NCBI GenBank assembly: GCA_964019695.1
Contig: OZ026531.1
Location: 3,304,201 to 3,368,200 of the forward strand
Length of the DNA stretch: 64,000 nt
Source: Loripinus fragilis
Taxonomy: Eukaryota; Mollusca; Bivalvia; Lucinida; Lucinidae
Reading direction: 5' to 3'
Below, in pieces: positions 10,490 to 23,175 of this stretch (its first letter is position 1; every line of letters begins with the position of its first letter). The translations under genes were made by a program, and so were the position numbers. The notes beneath the pieces were generated by a model, which saw only the letters and a program-made list of their open reading frames with translations, did not search any database and had not been told where the DNA came from.

Positions 10490-11340
10490 AACCACGTTAT
10501 AAGATCAAAAATAGTAAGTGAGTATGATCAGGAGATACCACAATCACAAACTGCAGACAACCCCGTGGCACCGCGAGGAAGAGCCGCTCAACCATCACGA
10601 GACACCAGGAAGACAAATTAAGCAAAGCAATCAACTCTCTCTTCCCCATCAAGATGGTTGCAATACTAGAATGGACATAAAGTAACGTACAACAAAACAT
10701 AGAACAATTACAGACTCCCACAATGGGAGTAACAATAAACAAAAAGTCAACAACAACAGAACCACCGCCTTAGAACGGACAGCAGCCTGAGCCACCGGGG
10801 GGGGCTTAAATGCATTTTACTGGTACCAAATCTTCGCCCTAGATTCTGCTGTTGTTGAAGTACAAGAAATGTTTAGCTCGCATGGAGGCCATCTAACTAA
10901 TGCAATGTATCATCATGGAAAACACTCTAATCAAATTAACACTCCATGATGAAACAAACAAAAGGGCTCATGACTCACAGATAGTCAGAGCTAAAGAAAA
11001 CCTCAAGTTGAGCCACGGTGGGTGAAGCTACAGATAAGCATCAGGCACCAACCCACCGATTAAAGCTTTACGTCAGAGCCGTCATAGAGTCTGAGGCCTG
11101 ACCCACCGTCGTGCAATTAAAGAGGAAACCATAGCTATAAACCGTGATTGGGTTTAAAACTAGGCATGCAGACTGTCGCATGATATCCAAATTATATCCA
11201 ACACTTATATAACGTTTTACTATCTTTTTGAATTGATCACTAAAATTAGGTTTTCCAACAATTCGTTTGAATTTATAGACTAAATCACCATAAAATACAG
11301 GTTCTGATAAGCCGTACTGAAGCATTGGAATCGAATGCAA
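10490..11340 (-). mobile_element. Penelope-like element, tail B variant, 5'-truncated
   Basis: On the minus strand 11340-11068 encodes the C-terminal end of the retroelement protein (EPVFYGDLVYKFKRIVGKPN, then LVLNPITVYSYGFLFNCTTV). Tail B follows down to about 10490, ending in CAGTTTGTGATTGTGGTATC and CTCACTTACTATTTTTGATC. The same tail recurs at 53205-53690 and 50900-51910. A T/G homopolymer run at 11350-11385 abuts the 5' break. Confidence 0.75.
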
Positions 11341-12644
11341 AATACAGCAGTTTTTTTTTTTGTTTTTTTTTTTTGGGGGGGGGGGATATTTTATTAATGT
11401 GAAGAATAAGCATGTTTGCTACATAAGATTTTACTACGTGCGCGAATTTCACAAAATGTGAAATATTGGTATGAACTACGTGACATTTGGTACCAATTTT
11501 TCACGCGCTGTGAAGAATTGGTATCAATGTTTCACAGTGTGAAATCTGCGAAATGTGCGGTTCAACACAGTTCTTAGTCAGGGCCCTTAGGGACAAAAAA
11601 TAGGCCCCGTGCGAATTGTGTGCCGATTTATGGTGACCTATATCAAAACCTTCAATGTAGTCTTACCTTTAATTTAAAGGTGGTCGTCCATCTCAAATCC
11701 GCGTCTGAGGCTAGTTATGACGTCATAAATATGGCGACCATAATAAGAAACTTCCCGTTAATAAAGTTACAGTTTGTGTTGGTATGGTCATATTTATCCA
11801 GCACGAATGCTTTTTCTAGGCGTTGATTATTCAATAAGTATATATTCAATTGTATACTTCTAAGTATTGATATTCATAATGCCTATATTTGTATTCAAAA
11901 TTCAATTGGTATGTTCCAAGTGGGTGTTGAGCGTTGGTTTGTTTTACCTATCGAGGCTATTTGAAAAAGGTTTTCGTTCTAAGGTTGATAAAAGATAAGA
12001 AGTTAACTAACTTTGTTCTCTTTCAGCGAATTAATGCTTTTTGACAATCTTCAAAGTTCTTAAAACAATTGTGAAATAACGTAAGGATATCCTAAATCCC
12101 CTCAAATAATGGGATGTTCGGTCAATGCGAAAGTGAGGGTTTCTAGCATTGTCATCGACCGGAAGCATTTTATCAAATACTGTCGATTCTTTAGTATCGC
12201 GCCTGTGCAAGACAATGGGGTTTCTAGGCTACATTCGTGATATTGTTCTATTTTAGTAAATGAGAAGTCGTATTAGATTAGAACACTGTAGATTTTAATT
12301 GCTTTTTGCAGAGGCGAGTTGTTTTGAGCGCATTCTTTCCGTATTCTGTTTTAATACTGTTTTTATGGGCACCAGGGACCTAGACCGATGACCCACATTC
12401 GGCGGTTCCACGACTTCTATCTAGAAATCTATTTTAAACTGGGCTTTTAAAGTGATCTAAAGTAGCTTCTAATTAATGATTTATCATCGTAAGGAATGTA
12501 TCTTTTATATACAATAGGTTTGCACTATTAAAAATTGAATTAAAATCGGAATCGAACAATCAGGGCATTATATTCCGATAGGGGACATAATCGGTCAATT
12601 AAATTATAGAACATAATGAAGCATAAACAATAGAAAGTTGCAGG

Positions 12645-12725
12645 TTGGCACAGTTAGTAGAATTGCTGACTCTTGGGACGGATTTTGCTGGTTCGAGACC
12701 CGTCGGTGTCAATTATTTTTTTTTT
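12645..12725 (+). repeat. tRNA-like Pol III unit, possible SINE head
   Basis: GTTGGCACAGTTAGTAG resembles an A box. About 33 bases downstream GGTTCGAGACC fits a B box. A run of at least nine T (12717-12726) could end Pol III transcription. No cloverleaf with intact acceptor pairing is evident, so it is a tRNA-derived relic rather than a tRNA gene. The surroundings show no clear SINE body. Confidence 0.4.
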
Positions 12726-12884
12726 CATGCAAATTATCTTTTTAAATCTATCTTACCTACAATTGATGTACATTTCGGAAGTTTTTGAATTTAAGCACGT
12801 TTTCTCCCTTTTTTAACAGTTGTAGAAATCGCTGATAATGGCCCGTGATGTATTAGACTTCGAGCTAAAAAAGGTCCTGCTCTC

Positions 12885-15800
12885 CCCCCTAGGGAATTTT
12901 GCAGACATACCCTATCTTGAAGAAAATTCCAAGCCGCATCTTTTAAGAGATGTTTGCACTCTGTGCTCCGGGGCGTTAGTCTCTGACAGCCTGTTACATA
13001 TGTTACTGTAACAAACTAAGGAAAAAAAACAAAATGAAAGTTTGAGCTACAGATAGAAGACATTGAACCATCTAATTATTCAAATTTCTTATGTAGTTTG
13101 CAAGCTGGATGCCTAAGCTACATAAAAGCAGCATTTCACACAAAATTTCAGCCTTCAATGGTGTTATATGCGTTACATAGATTAAATTTCCCTTTGAAAG
13201 TTGAAATCGTGACTAACATCATTTATTTTACAGACAATTTGTGCATTTTTACAAGTGTTTTTAATCTTAGTTTACTAAAATACTCATTTGACTAATAGAA
13301 AAAAACAAAGTTTGCTTTTCTATCTCAAATACATTGTTTTATATGAGCTATTAAACAACCCTACCCCCAATTTTAAGTATCCAATTTTGGTATCTATTAT
13401 TGAAGAAAAATATATGAAAATATTTGACGCTCGTGGATATCTTACATTTTTGACACTGTCTTGCTAATGCAATAAAGAATCATACATTTGCAAGTTTGAC
13501 ATCAGGATCGGAGCACTTATTAAAGTATGTAGCGTATGTTACATGTCATAATGAATGAGCTAGGAAATTTTCTTGGAAGTAAGAGATAGTATTTCAGAAA
13601 AAATACCGTTTTTCACATGTTTTTCTGTTAATCTCTAGCCTCTGGTGCTTTAGTCTTAGTAATTACAGTCATTGATGATAACAAGCCTATGGAATTGTGT
13701 TACCTATGTTATATATAACCTTTTTAATCACATATTTCCTTATGCCTATAATATTAAAATATATAGACATATAGATAGAAAATAATAGTTCTCATTTAAA
13801 TGACACAATTTAATAAATATTCCTATTAAATGAAATTATTCAAAAACAATCTTTATTCAAGTCACCCTCACAATGTCTATCATTGTGTCTGCTTCTATGG
13901 CAAAATAATCACCCATTTCATCACAACCAGTAGAATCATAGCATTGTATTAGGACTGCAAACTGAGTACAATCCTGTTCCTCTCCACCCCTTTGGGAAGT
14001 GTGCAGACATATCCTACCTTAAAGAACAATTCAAGCTGTAGCAAATAAGAGATGTTTGCACTCCATTTGCTAGGGGTTTAGCCTGTAATGGTATGATACG
14101 TGTGTTACCATATCAATTTAAGAATAAATGAATTGGAAGTCTGAGAAACAGAAAGAAGACATAAAACTATCTATTTATTTGAATTATTCATGTAGTTTGC
14201 ATGCTGAATACCTTTGATACATAAGAAAAGATTTTTTAACAAATATACAGCTTCCTATGGTGTTATATGTGTTACATTAATTAAGATTACTTTTTAAAAT
14301 TGGTAATTGTGACAAACATCACTTATAAGCATTTCGTGTGATCCTCCTCTTTTGCCATCAAAAGACTTAATTTTCTTTTTATGTGTGGCAACAACTTGAC
14401 TCAGCCAAACTTGAATTCTTAGCATTCTTCAAAAGCAGAAACAGCATGTCAGTGTCATGGGATCAAACACCTGATTAAATATGGGTTTAATGCCATTTCA
14501 CATATATGCATACAATGGAGTATGTCTCTGGTATATATCTCTTCCTGTGAAGTGGCAAGAGCAATCTAAATGCAGCTGCATCTGTATCCATGCTAGTCAA
14601 ATGATAACTTTGCTCTGATTTTGCAAAATCTATGTCTCTACAGTGTACCTCTAAGAATACTTTAAGATATCTGACATTGGTCAAACAGAAATTTGATAGG
14701 CTGTTTTTTTGCATCATTTGCCATGGTAGCTATCCAGTCTTTTGGTGCTTAAGTCCTCAGGTCTTAGATCAATGGTATTCTGCTGCGCACAAAGAACTTT
14801 ATAAGTAATCTTTAGTTACAATGTTGACTCTTGATGGTTTTGGCAGACCGTCTGAAACAATTTCTGTTACACCTTGAAAGTTATCTGGTATAAGAGAAAG
14901 AATATGAAGTTGGACATTGCCATCAATTATGTTTGCAGTAGGTTGTTTTTTGGTGTCAGTACATTGAAGCATGTCTTAAAATAATGTAAAACCTATGATT
15001 TCTCAGTTTTTACAACCATATCAATAGCTGTTGCATTCAAAAGAAGGAAAGTGGACTATAGGTAGAATAGGATAACCAGTAGTTCTTTATTATGCTCAAT
15101 GGAAGATTTATACAGAGTAAACAAGTTGATAAGGTGCCTCATTTCATGATCCATTGAAAACACTGAAATTGAAAACACTTGCCTCTTACTGTGTAATCGA
15201 AAAGGATGTCACGACAATGCCCTTGCTCATTTATTATGACGAGTTATATATGTTACATCCTTGAATAAGAGCTCTTATCTTAGAAACTTAGTGAATCATT
15301 GAAATGAAAGGGTCTATTTGCGCTCTGTTCACCCTGCATTTCATTGCTTTACCTGCTGTGATACATCTAGTTCATTTATCTGAAGGGAAAGAGTTACCTC
15401 GGTTTCAGCCCTTCAGAAGTATTAAGACTTCAAATAAGTTTTTGAATGCTTGGGGAAAGATAATAAGTGCAGAGACATTATTAGATGAAAATATGTGGGT
15501 TGCATGTATGGATAGGCTACATTTTCAAAAGTTAACCAGCTAAGATATGATTCTTTATCACAGAAATATCAAGGTACATCAGTCCAGGTACTCATTGCTC
15601 TTAATGGCATAGTTTTCCTCCTTGTAAAGCTTTAGTGTTTCTCCTACTTGCAGAGTATCACTTGAAACACATACTCAAAGACCAACTATTAGGAATTTAT
15701 ATCAGTTTCTGAATGTTCCAAGCCATAAATGGCAAAATTGGAAAGTTGATAATGGCTCATCAATTTTGAGTGGACTGGTGGTAAAATTGAATAACAGTAA

Positions 15801-17831
15801 ATGATTGAAATATTGTGTGATGAGTTTACTAGTTGCATGGAGGCGTGTGATAATAATGATTACCACAGAAGCAGACAACGACAAACATTTAACATGAGCG
15901 TTAAATCGATGAGAAATAGTTTGGACCATTTCATTTATTGTATTTTCTTGTAAAAATGAAAAACTATCTTTTCTATTTGTGGCTCTATATTTAGCATTAT
16001 ATGCACCGTATTAGGAAATGTGTCCAAAAGGTCATTGATAACATCTGTAAAAACAGTCCATGGGCTTGATAATCAGAAATGAATATAATTTCTAGTGTTT
16101 TGGCACCAAAGACTTATAAGTACACATTAAGTGTCCTGATCTTAAACTAAATGACATCTTGCAGATATATGAGCAAGACAGACTAAGAAAATGAAAAATA
16201 TCCACATGCTGTAATCACTTTCATGTGTTTTTCTTAAACAGTAATAACAAAATTCGCTTCTCTGTAAAACTGAGAGTAGGGCTGTGTATTAGCTCCTATA
16301 AGACAATATATTTAAGATAGAAAAGCAAACTTGGTTTTTCCTATTCATCAATTGAGTATATGTTTGTAAAATCTAATAAAACAGTTTGAAACCAAGTCAT
16401 TGAAGTTGTTTAACTAAATGACAATAGCCACAATTATAGCTTTTAAATTGTAATTAGGTTCATGTAACGCACATAACACCACAGTTAGCCGTATTAATGT
16501 TAAACAGCTTCAATATGTAGTAAAGACATCCAGTATAAAGACTATAAGAATGTCAATTTATTAGATAATTTTAATGTCTTCTTTTAGTAGCTCAAACATT
16601 CAAATTTCTTATTCTCAAATTGATATAGTAACATATGTAACAAGCTGTTACAGGCTAACGTCCCGACTTACAGAGTGCAAACATTTCTTATTAAATGCAC
16701 CTTGAATGGTTACATAAGATGTAATTTGTCTGCAGAATTCCAAAGGGGATTAAGATGGAACAGGCCCTTACTCAGCTTGATGTCAAAATACTGTTTGATG
16801 ATTTTACTTATCACGCTAACATATGTAACGCTCTCTGATCTTTAAAACTTGATGACAACTAGCAGATAAGTCTTTATCATAGGAGCCAGTTTAAAATCCC
16901 TAAACAATGTAAGATATCCAACAGCTGCAAGTTTTTTTTACAATTTTAGCTCAAACTTTCAAACTACATTTCCTTTATTTGATATAGTAACGCATGTAAC
17001 ACGCTGTTTCAGACTAACGCCCCAACATAGAGAGTGCAAACATCCCTTATTCGATGCAGCTTGAGTTGTACTATAAGAAGGAATATGTCTGCAAAATTCC
17101 CTCGAGGAGATTAAAACATTTTTAGGCATATCTTTCGTAAAGACAATGAGCTTGCCCATTTATTACATCAGGTAACATATGTTACAGCCTCTGATATTAA
17201 GCATTTTGCAACAAACTTGCATATTTATGAGTCTTTTCATATAAGCAAATAAATCCCAAACAATGAAACACATTCGTAAACTGCAAATATTTTTTAACTA
17301 TTTTTACTTTAGTTTTAATACCAAACATTTCACCTTAAAACTGGGTAGGGTTGTTTAATTGCTTATTCCAGAAAAAAATATTCAAGCTAGGGAAACAAAC
17401 TTTAATTTTTCTGTTAGCCAATTGCATAAGCTAGTCAGACATGGTTGAAAACATTTTTCAAAACACACAGAGAGATTGTGAATGTAAATGATGTTAGCCA
17501 CACTTGCAAATTTTAATGGGTTATCTGATTTATGTAACGCATATGACACCTTAGGAAGCGGCAATTTTGTTCAAATGGCTGTCATATGTAGTTAAGATAT
17601 CCAGTATGCAGACTATATGAATGATTTTTAAAAATAAATATTTTAATGTCTTTAATTTGTAGCCCAAACTTTCAATTTACTTTTTCTTAGTTTGATTAAG
17701 TAACGTGTGTTACAGGCTCTTACAGACTAACGCCCCGGAGCACAGAGTGCAAACATCTCTTAAAAGACTCGGCTTTCAATTCTCTACAAGATAGGATATG
17801 TCTGCAAAATTCCCTAGGGGGGGGGGAGCAA
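12885..17831. mobile_element. ~4.9-kb palindromic element with ~1.1-kb repeated arms
   Basis: The outer ends are inverted copies: CCCCCCTAGGGAATTTTGCA at 12890 and its complement ending at 17829. GAAGAAAATTC / GAGAATTG blocks, TTTTAAGAGATGTTTGCACTCTGTGCTCCGG-type sequence and GTTACATATGTTAC-like words follow on both sides. The landmark AAGAGATGTTTGCAC or its complement occurs near 12946, 14046, 16670, 17031 and 17744, giving two tandem ~1.1-kb blocks on the left and at least two inverted on the right. The blocks also share a CAACCCTACCCCCAATTTT word (13350; inverted near 16280 and 17345). A second, half-length copy is at 19745-21470. I do not recognise the family. Confidence 0.7.
14340..16240 (-). 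pseudogene. Unrecognised coding-like core of the palindromic element
   Basis: This ~1.9-kb centre is not repeated in the arms. On the minus strand several broken frames have protein-like composition, for example CMHICEMALNPYLIRCLIP and LLPHIKRKLSLLMAKEEDH near 14340-14560, and NAHVKCLSLSASVVIIIITR near 15840-15910. Stops and frame changes separate them. The placement between inverted arms fits a remnant protein of the mobile element. No motif allows a family name. On the + strand a 79-codon frame at 15304 starts with a hydrophobic stretch, but nothing supports it as a gene. Confidence 0.3.
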
Positions 17832-17971
17832 ACCCATTCTCAGCCATCCGTCTATATCTGGTGACAAATAGATGGGCCAGATGCAACTCTCTTATCATAA
17901 GTTCATTGACAATATTGAATATGCATATGTCACGATAATTAAAATCTAACTTACTTACTTTCACAATAATA

Positions 17972-18530
17972 TAAATATACTGACGGGCTTTAAAATCGCT
18001 ACTGTAACTTCCAGTTAAATATCTCAAAAGACAGTTGAATGTAAACTTCCTATGCTTCGATGATGTCATCATGAGGTGGCTTCTTCAGCCAACTCTTAAA
18101 TTCTAATCGTACAGCTAAACTCGACGACGTTATAGTCGAATGAACCGGAACGTACAGACGAGATTTTAAGTCATCGAATGAACGGGTACATACAGATTAA
18201 CTTAAAAAGATCAAACATGCCATATCACAAACCTGCCAATCAAAATGAATGCATTTTTTTGATGACTAACAAAGTTCACGGCACACATTTGATGCTTCTC
18301 GGGTTTCTAGTAGGAGATATTTCACTTATGAAATTTTGTCATATGAAACAGTTGACCCCTATCTTAAATATTTTACATTTTCAATGTTTTTAATTTATTT
18401 GAAGTGGACAATTTTTCATGTGTTATTCACAAATGCATACTCTTTAATATGCAATCAAATTGTTTGCGTTGCATTCATTAACGCTGCTATCCTAGTGTAG
18501 TGTTTTTAAAGCCCGTCAGTATATTTTCAC
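17972..18530. mobile_element. Possible MITE bounded by ATACTGACGGGCTTTAAAA
   Basis: ATATACTGACGGGCTTTAAAA at about 17976-17996 is matched by TTTTTAAAGCCCGTCAGTATAT at about 18504-18525, a ~21-bp near-perfect inverted repeat 510 bp apart. The interior has no gene; a 71-codon frame at 18178 shows nothing recognisable. It adjoins the right end of the palindromic element. Confidence 0.5.
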
Positions 18531-19744
18531 AGGCGATGTTATTCAAAGGTTGCGTATTGCTTACATGTACATGTTATCCTGTCGTTAGCATTCTCTTTCC
18601 TGTGCAAATGCACAATCTACTTTGAGCGTGCCCATTTGTAGGTACAGAAGCTGGGATTTCGCATGATGTACCCTTTCTTTCTTAAAACGGATTTGATGGT
18701 TTCGAGATTATCCATCTTGCACTAGCGAATCAGGCGCAATTTCCATTACATGTATATAATTATATATTTGAACTTTATGTTGCTGGTGAATTAGGGCGGT
18801 GCTATGTTAACTGCACATAACTGTTGGTGCAATTTTGGTAGAGGGCATTATGAGGAACATATCTTTGAAATGATGATTATTTGAGTATAGGAGATTCAGC
18901 GGATGTGGTTAAAGGTGTTTCTATTTTAAGCGCGGGTGGTCATTATTTTCAGTAGAGCAAAAACAATTTAGTGCTATTCCATAGAATACATCACGAACTC
19001 TTCAGTGATTAACCACACCAGGACCAACGGACAAAGCTCCGGACCGAGAGTCACTAGGGTTAGGTAAAGCCTGTCTTTTTTTATAAACCCTTGCTACAGA
19101 TCAATCACCACTGTGACAACTGGGTTATTTTGACGAGTAAGGTAAATATATAGCATTCATAAGATTCATTGGATGGGGCAATTTTTTTTCCATGGAGCTA
19201 AGAACAACATTTTTGGGAACGTTTGTGTGAAATTATTTTTGTTATGGGTCAGTGGTTCAGAATAAGTTGTTGTTTGAAGTTTTATTTGGTTTTAGTACTG
19301 GTGGCTGGCTATACCGTTCAACTGTCCATATCGGTTTGTGCAATTTTGGTATCTAGGGAGTTTTGAGGAACATTTTCTGTGACATTATTTGGGCCACAGA
19401 TTCAGAGAGTTGTTTGAATATATAATGGCCATTTGTTGTCAATTGAGCAATTTGGTAGAGGTGTATCATGAGGAACATTTCTGAGTTTGTATCAAAACAG
19501 CACGAAGAAATAACTAATAAATTTAAATAACATATAGCAACGCCTTTATATAACATGTAATAACATGTTATGCTTTTTCTTGTTTAACATAATATCAATT
19601 ATTTTAGTCGTTTGATGGTTACATCAATGCTTTACCTGACTTTGGCAATGAATTATTTATCGATAACTATATTTTGCATGCAAAATACCTTAGATTTCCT
19701 ATAAATACCCAGTTTATCGGGCCACCTTTAGACTGATGGCTGAG
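18531..19744. other. No gene recognised; degenerate internal repeat
   Basis: GTGCAATTTTGGTA with GAGGAACAT a little further on occurs near 18829-18861 and 19338-19372. A third, weaker copy (GAGCAATTTGGTAGAGGTGT) is near 19442. This suggests a decayed tandem repeat, possibly a retroelement 3' region. No coding sequence stands out. Confidence 0.4.
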
Positions 19745-21470
19745 AATGTTATTGCTCCCCCTAGGGAATTTTGCAAGCTTATCCTATCTAAAAGAGGATT
19801 TCAAGCTGCTTCTTTTAATATATGTTTGCACTATGTTCGCCGTCTCTGACAGCCTGTTACATATGTTACCATATTAAATTTAGAAAAAAGAAAATTAAAA
19901 GTTTGAGCTACAGAAAGAAGGCTAATTATTTAAATTACTAATATGGTCTGCATATTGACTACTTTCGCTACATATAAATTCTTTTGGAGCAAAATTGCAG
20001 CTTCGTGTGGTGTTATATGCATTATTTTAATTAGATTACCCTTTAAATATGAAAATTGTGACCAATATCATTTACTTTTTAGCTTATATGTGCATTTTCC
20101 AAAATATTTTCAAATTGATCATTTTGTACTAACAAACTCATTTAGGTTAGAGAAAATCCAAAGTTTGCTTTTATACTTTAAACATAGTGTCTTATACGTG
20201 CAATTAAACTATCCAAAGGCTACACCCAATTTTAAAGAGCAGAATTGGGTAGGCATCATTTAAGTAAAAATATATAAAACATTTTCTACTGTTAGATATC
20301 TTCAATATTTGGGATTGTCATGCTCATATTATAAAGAATATAGATTTTGCAGGTTTAACAACAAGACTGAAGCACGTGTTAAAAGCTGTAACATATGTTA
20401 CATGACATAATAAATGAGCAAGGACATGGACTTGATGTAAGAGATGATATTTCAGGAAAAATTGAATATATTTCGCATATTTTCCTAGCTAAAGTCTCTA
20501 GCCTCTGGTGCCTAAATCTTAGGTATTGATGATTATTAAGCCCCTGTACCTTTGTTACAGATGTTAAGAATATTTGTTTTCAATATTTCCTAATCTGAAT
20601 AATTATAAAACAAAAAATACATCCTAGAGGAACATAGAAAATAAGCGGTTCACATTTAAACAGTTTAATTTAGTAAATGTCCCTTTCTAATGTAAATATT
20701 CTAAACCAATTCTTACCCAAGTCAAACACAATATCGATTATTATAACTGCTTCTCTTGTAAAATAATTGTCCTCCTCATCTAATAAAAACCAGAACAATA
20801 ATCAAACAAGATTTTGACTGCAAGCTGAGTAATGACCTGCTCCATCCCAAACCCTGTTAGACATACACTATCGTATGTGCCAATTCGAGGTGCATCGAAT
20901 AGGAGATGTTTGCACACTGTAAGCATGGGTGTTAGCCTGTAACAGCTTGTTACATATGTTACTTTATCAATTTGAGAATAAGAAAATTGAAAGTTTGAGC
21001 TACAGAATGAAGACATTAAAACTTTCTAATCAATGAACATTCTAATAGTCTGCAAATTACTGGATGTCTTAACTACACATGACAGCTGTTTACGGCTACA
21101 TGTTGTATGAGGGTTACATGAACTTAATTATAATGTAAAAGTGATAATTTTGGCTATCGTCATTTAGTTAACGACTGCTCAGAGTTGGTTTCAAACCGTT
21201 TTAGATTAGGTTTAACAAACATATACAGACGAATACAAAAACCAAAGTTTGCTTTTCCATCTTAAATATTTTGTCTTATATGAGCTAATGCACAACCCTA
21301 CCCCCAGTTTTGCAGTGGAGCAAATTTTGTTTTCGCCGCTTAAATAAAACACATATAAAATAATTGCCGAGTGTTGATATTTTACATTTTCTTAAATAGT
21401 CTTGCTCATATATCATCAAGGTTCTAAGATCAGGACACTTATAAAAGATGTCAATGTGCCATTGGTGATG
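19745..21470 (+). mobile_element. Half copy of the palindromic element
   Basis: It starts GCTCCCCCTAGGGAATTTTGCA (after GATGGCTGAGAATG, also seen inverted next to 17831) and runs through two ~1.1-kb arm blocks. GTTTGCAC lies near 19825 and 20908, GTTACATATGTTAC at 19856 and 20949, and CACAACCCTACCCCCAGTTTT near 21292. It stops near 21470, after TAAGATCAGGACACTTATAA. The core and the inverted arm are absent. Open frames here are chance frames. Confidence 0.65.
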
Positions 21471-21649
21471 TCACAACCAGGGTTCTGATCGAATTCCATG
21501 CACTTTCAGGTGCTGATATTAACTAGTTCAATGTCAGGAAAGAGCAAGAAATCATATTGGCAGGCATTTAGCTATACTGGAGACTCAATCCACGAAGCAT
21601 TCTTTCACCTCGGCTCAATGCCCTTAGAAAGCACTATGGCGGATGCACT

Positions 21650-21800
21650 AGAGCAATATATTTGTAAATTGTCATGACCTCTTAGCTCTCGTTTGTGATG
21701 TCGACATGTAACTGTGAGTTTGTTACTTTCCCATTGGTATCCTGGGTCAGGTGTGGTACTTGATTGTATCGATTCCTGATCTTTGCGGCCTTTCTTACTA
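21650..21800 (+). mobile_element. Fragment of PLE tail A
   Basis: The sequence CCTCTTAGCTCTCGTTTGTG ... CCCATTGGTATCCTGGGTCA ... TATCGATTCCTGATCTTTGC is the last ~150 bp of tail A. No coding part is attached. Confidence 0.75.
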
Positions 21801-22029
21801 TGTATTAACCAGTCACCGATATTGTTCGACTCACTGCGTTGAGGTACTGGATATTTTGGAGAGAAAGAAAGCCGCATTGCAAAAACTACCACTTCCAAGA
21901 GATGTGTTTCTCGAAGGTGTCAAACGTGCGCAGTACCAGTACATCATTTGAAAACCTCATCTGTCATTAATCCTGACAAATTAATGCCTGACAATTATGG
22001 TTAGAAGCGGGACTGTGATAAATATTGTC

Positions 22030-22260
22030 CCGTTATGATGACATTGCCCATGTGTGGATCCAGAGAGTGATAGGGGGTTCGAACACCCCCTGGAAAATAA
22101 CAAATATGTATATGGGTTTCTATAGAAATTAGCATTTGGACCCCCCATAGAAAAAATGGACACCCCCCTGGAAAATAATGGACCCCCTCTGGATCCTTTG
22201 TAAAGTATAGGTATAGTTTTCTCAGCAATGAAACCATTAGACCCCCTCTGTAAACTGTAA
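22030..22260. repeat. GGATCCAGA repeat with GGACCCCC runs, copy 1
   Basis: GTGTGGATCCAGAGAGTGAT, ACACCCCCTGGAAAATAA, GGGTTTCTATAGAAATTAGC and repeated TGGACCCCCT words match 34190-34400 in order. Related starts occur at 24048 and, inverted, near 56275-56320. The apparent 181-codon frame on the minus strand spans this repeat and unrelated sequence, and no protein domain is seen in it. Confidence 0.6.
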
Positions 22261-23100
22261 AATAAGCTGAGGACTAAATAAAACTGACAAAAATTCCTGG
22301 CTCTGCGCATGTTGTCTCCTGCTCCGAAACCCCTCTGCAGCTGATAAAACGTGGTTGCAGCATGGCTGTGGTGTAAGTACAAAGCAAACCATTTATACTG
22401 TACTGATTTGTGGTGCTGTAGAGCAGAAGAGAGCTCATGTAAAATATTGCCAGTGATCAATATGCTTATGATTTTTGAACAACTATTTTCATGTGGATTC
22501 AGATATTTCTTTAGCCGTATCAACAAGAATGCCTTATTGTCCGATTTTGACCTTTGAAGACGATTCTACCTATAAGCATGCGAAAGATAAATCAGATTGT
22601 AACAGTTTCTATTGCCCGTGCTGTCGAAGTACCATGGATAACTTGTAGAGGGTTCTATCCTTATTTCCATATCATGAACTACCAAGTAGACTCTTCTAAC
22701 TTTTGATCCATCAGGGGTCAAAATCGAACTATAATGAGTTTGTTTGATATTGTGTGCAAATGATTATTTCTTACTATATTCTCTTTGGGTGTAGGATAAG
22801 CAGCTACAGATTAACCAAAAGCTTTGAAGTGTGACTCTATTTACAATATTGATATGTTGTTCTACTAAAAAGGGTTTCAGGCAGTTATATACATTTACTA
22901 TAAAAGCTTTGACAAGCACATATTGTTCTAGCTGGACTGGCTCATTTTACGTATTCTGCATCAATCGTTTGAAATAGAAAGACCCAAAGGTCATTGGTCA
23001 GAGGTCGTGGTACATCTATATATAAGCATAAGATATTATATTTATAAGAGTTTGTATTCAGTCATGATAAGGCTACCAGTTCATTAAAGGAATATTTCCA
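22261..23100. other. No gene recognised
   Basis: Unremarkable AT-rich intronic sequence without inverted ends, simple repeats or convincing coding frames. Confidence 0.4.
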
Positions 23101-23120
23101 TGCGTTGGAAATGGACAAAA

Positions 23121-23130
<10 letters not shown>

Positions 23131-23167
<37 letters not shown>
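23131..23167 (+). repeat. (AT)n microsatellite
   Basis: An uninterrupted run of about eighteen AT units, capable of cruciform extrusion. Confidence 0.97.
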
Positions 23168-23170
<3 letters not shown>

Positions 23171-23175
23171 CATAT

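Larger units (their letters stand above)
8280..11566. mobile_element. Possible large TIR/foldback element with minisatellite ends
   Basis: Inverted ends share GTTGAACCGCA followed by ATTTC and TTTCACAC-GTGTGAA blocks: 8280-8345 on the left, 11450-11566 on the right, inverted. Both subterminal regions hold GAATTGGTACCAA / TTTCACA-TGTGAA repeats, far more on the left. The ~2.7 kb between contains other dispersed repeats (9379-10045; PLE tail B 10490-11340) and no recognisable transposase. Either one old element was invaded by others, or two fragments lie in opposite orientation. Confidence 0.45.

Noticed and set aside
15304..15543. 79-codon frame with a hydrophobic, signal-peptide-like start
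   Set aside because: It lies in the core of a degenerate mobile element, has no homologue I recognise and no splice context. Short hydrophobic starts arise by chance in AT-rich DNA.
21981..22526. 181-codon open frame on the minus strand as a gene
   Set aside because: It spans the GGATCCAGA repeat and unrelated intronic sequence, has no recognisable domain, and overlaps other frames in the same repeat.
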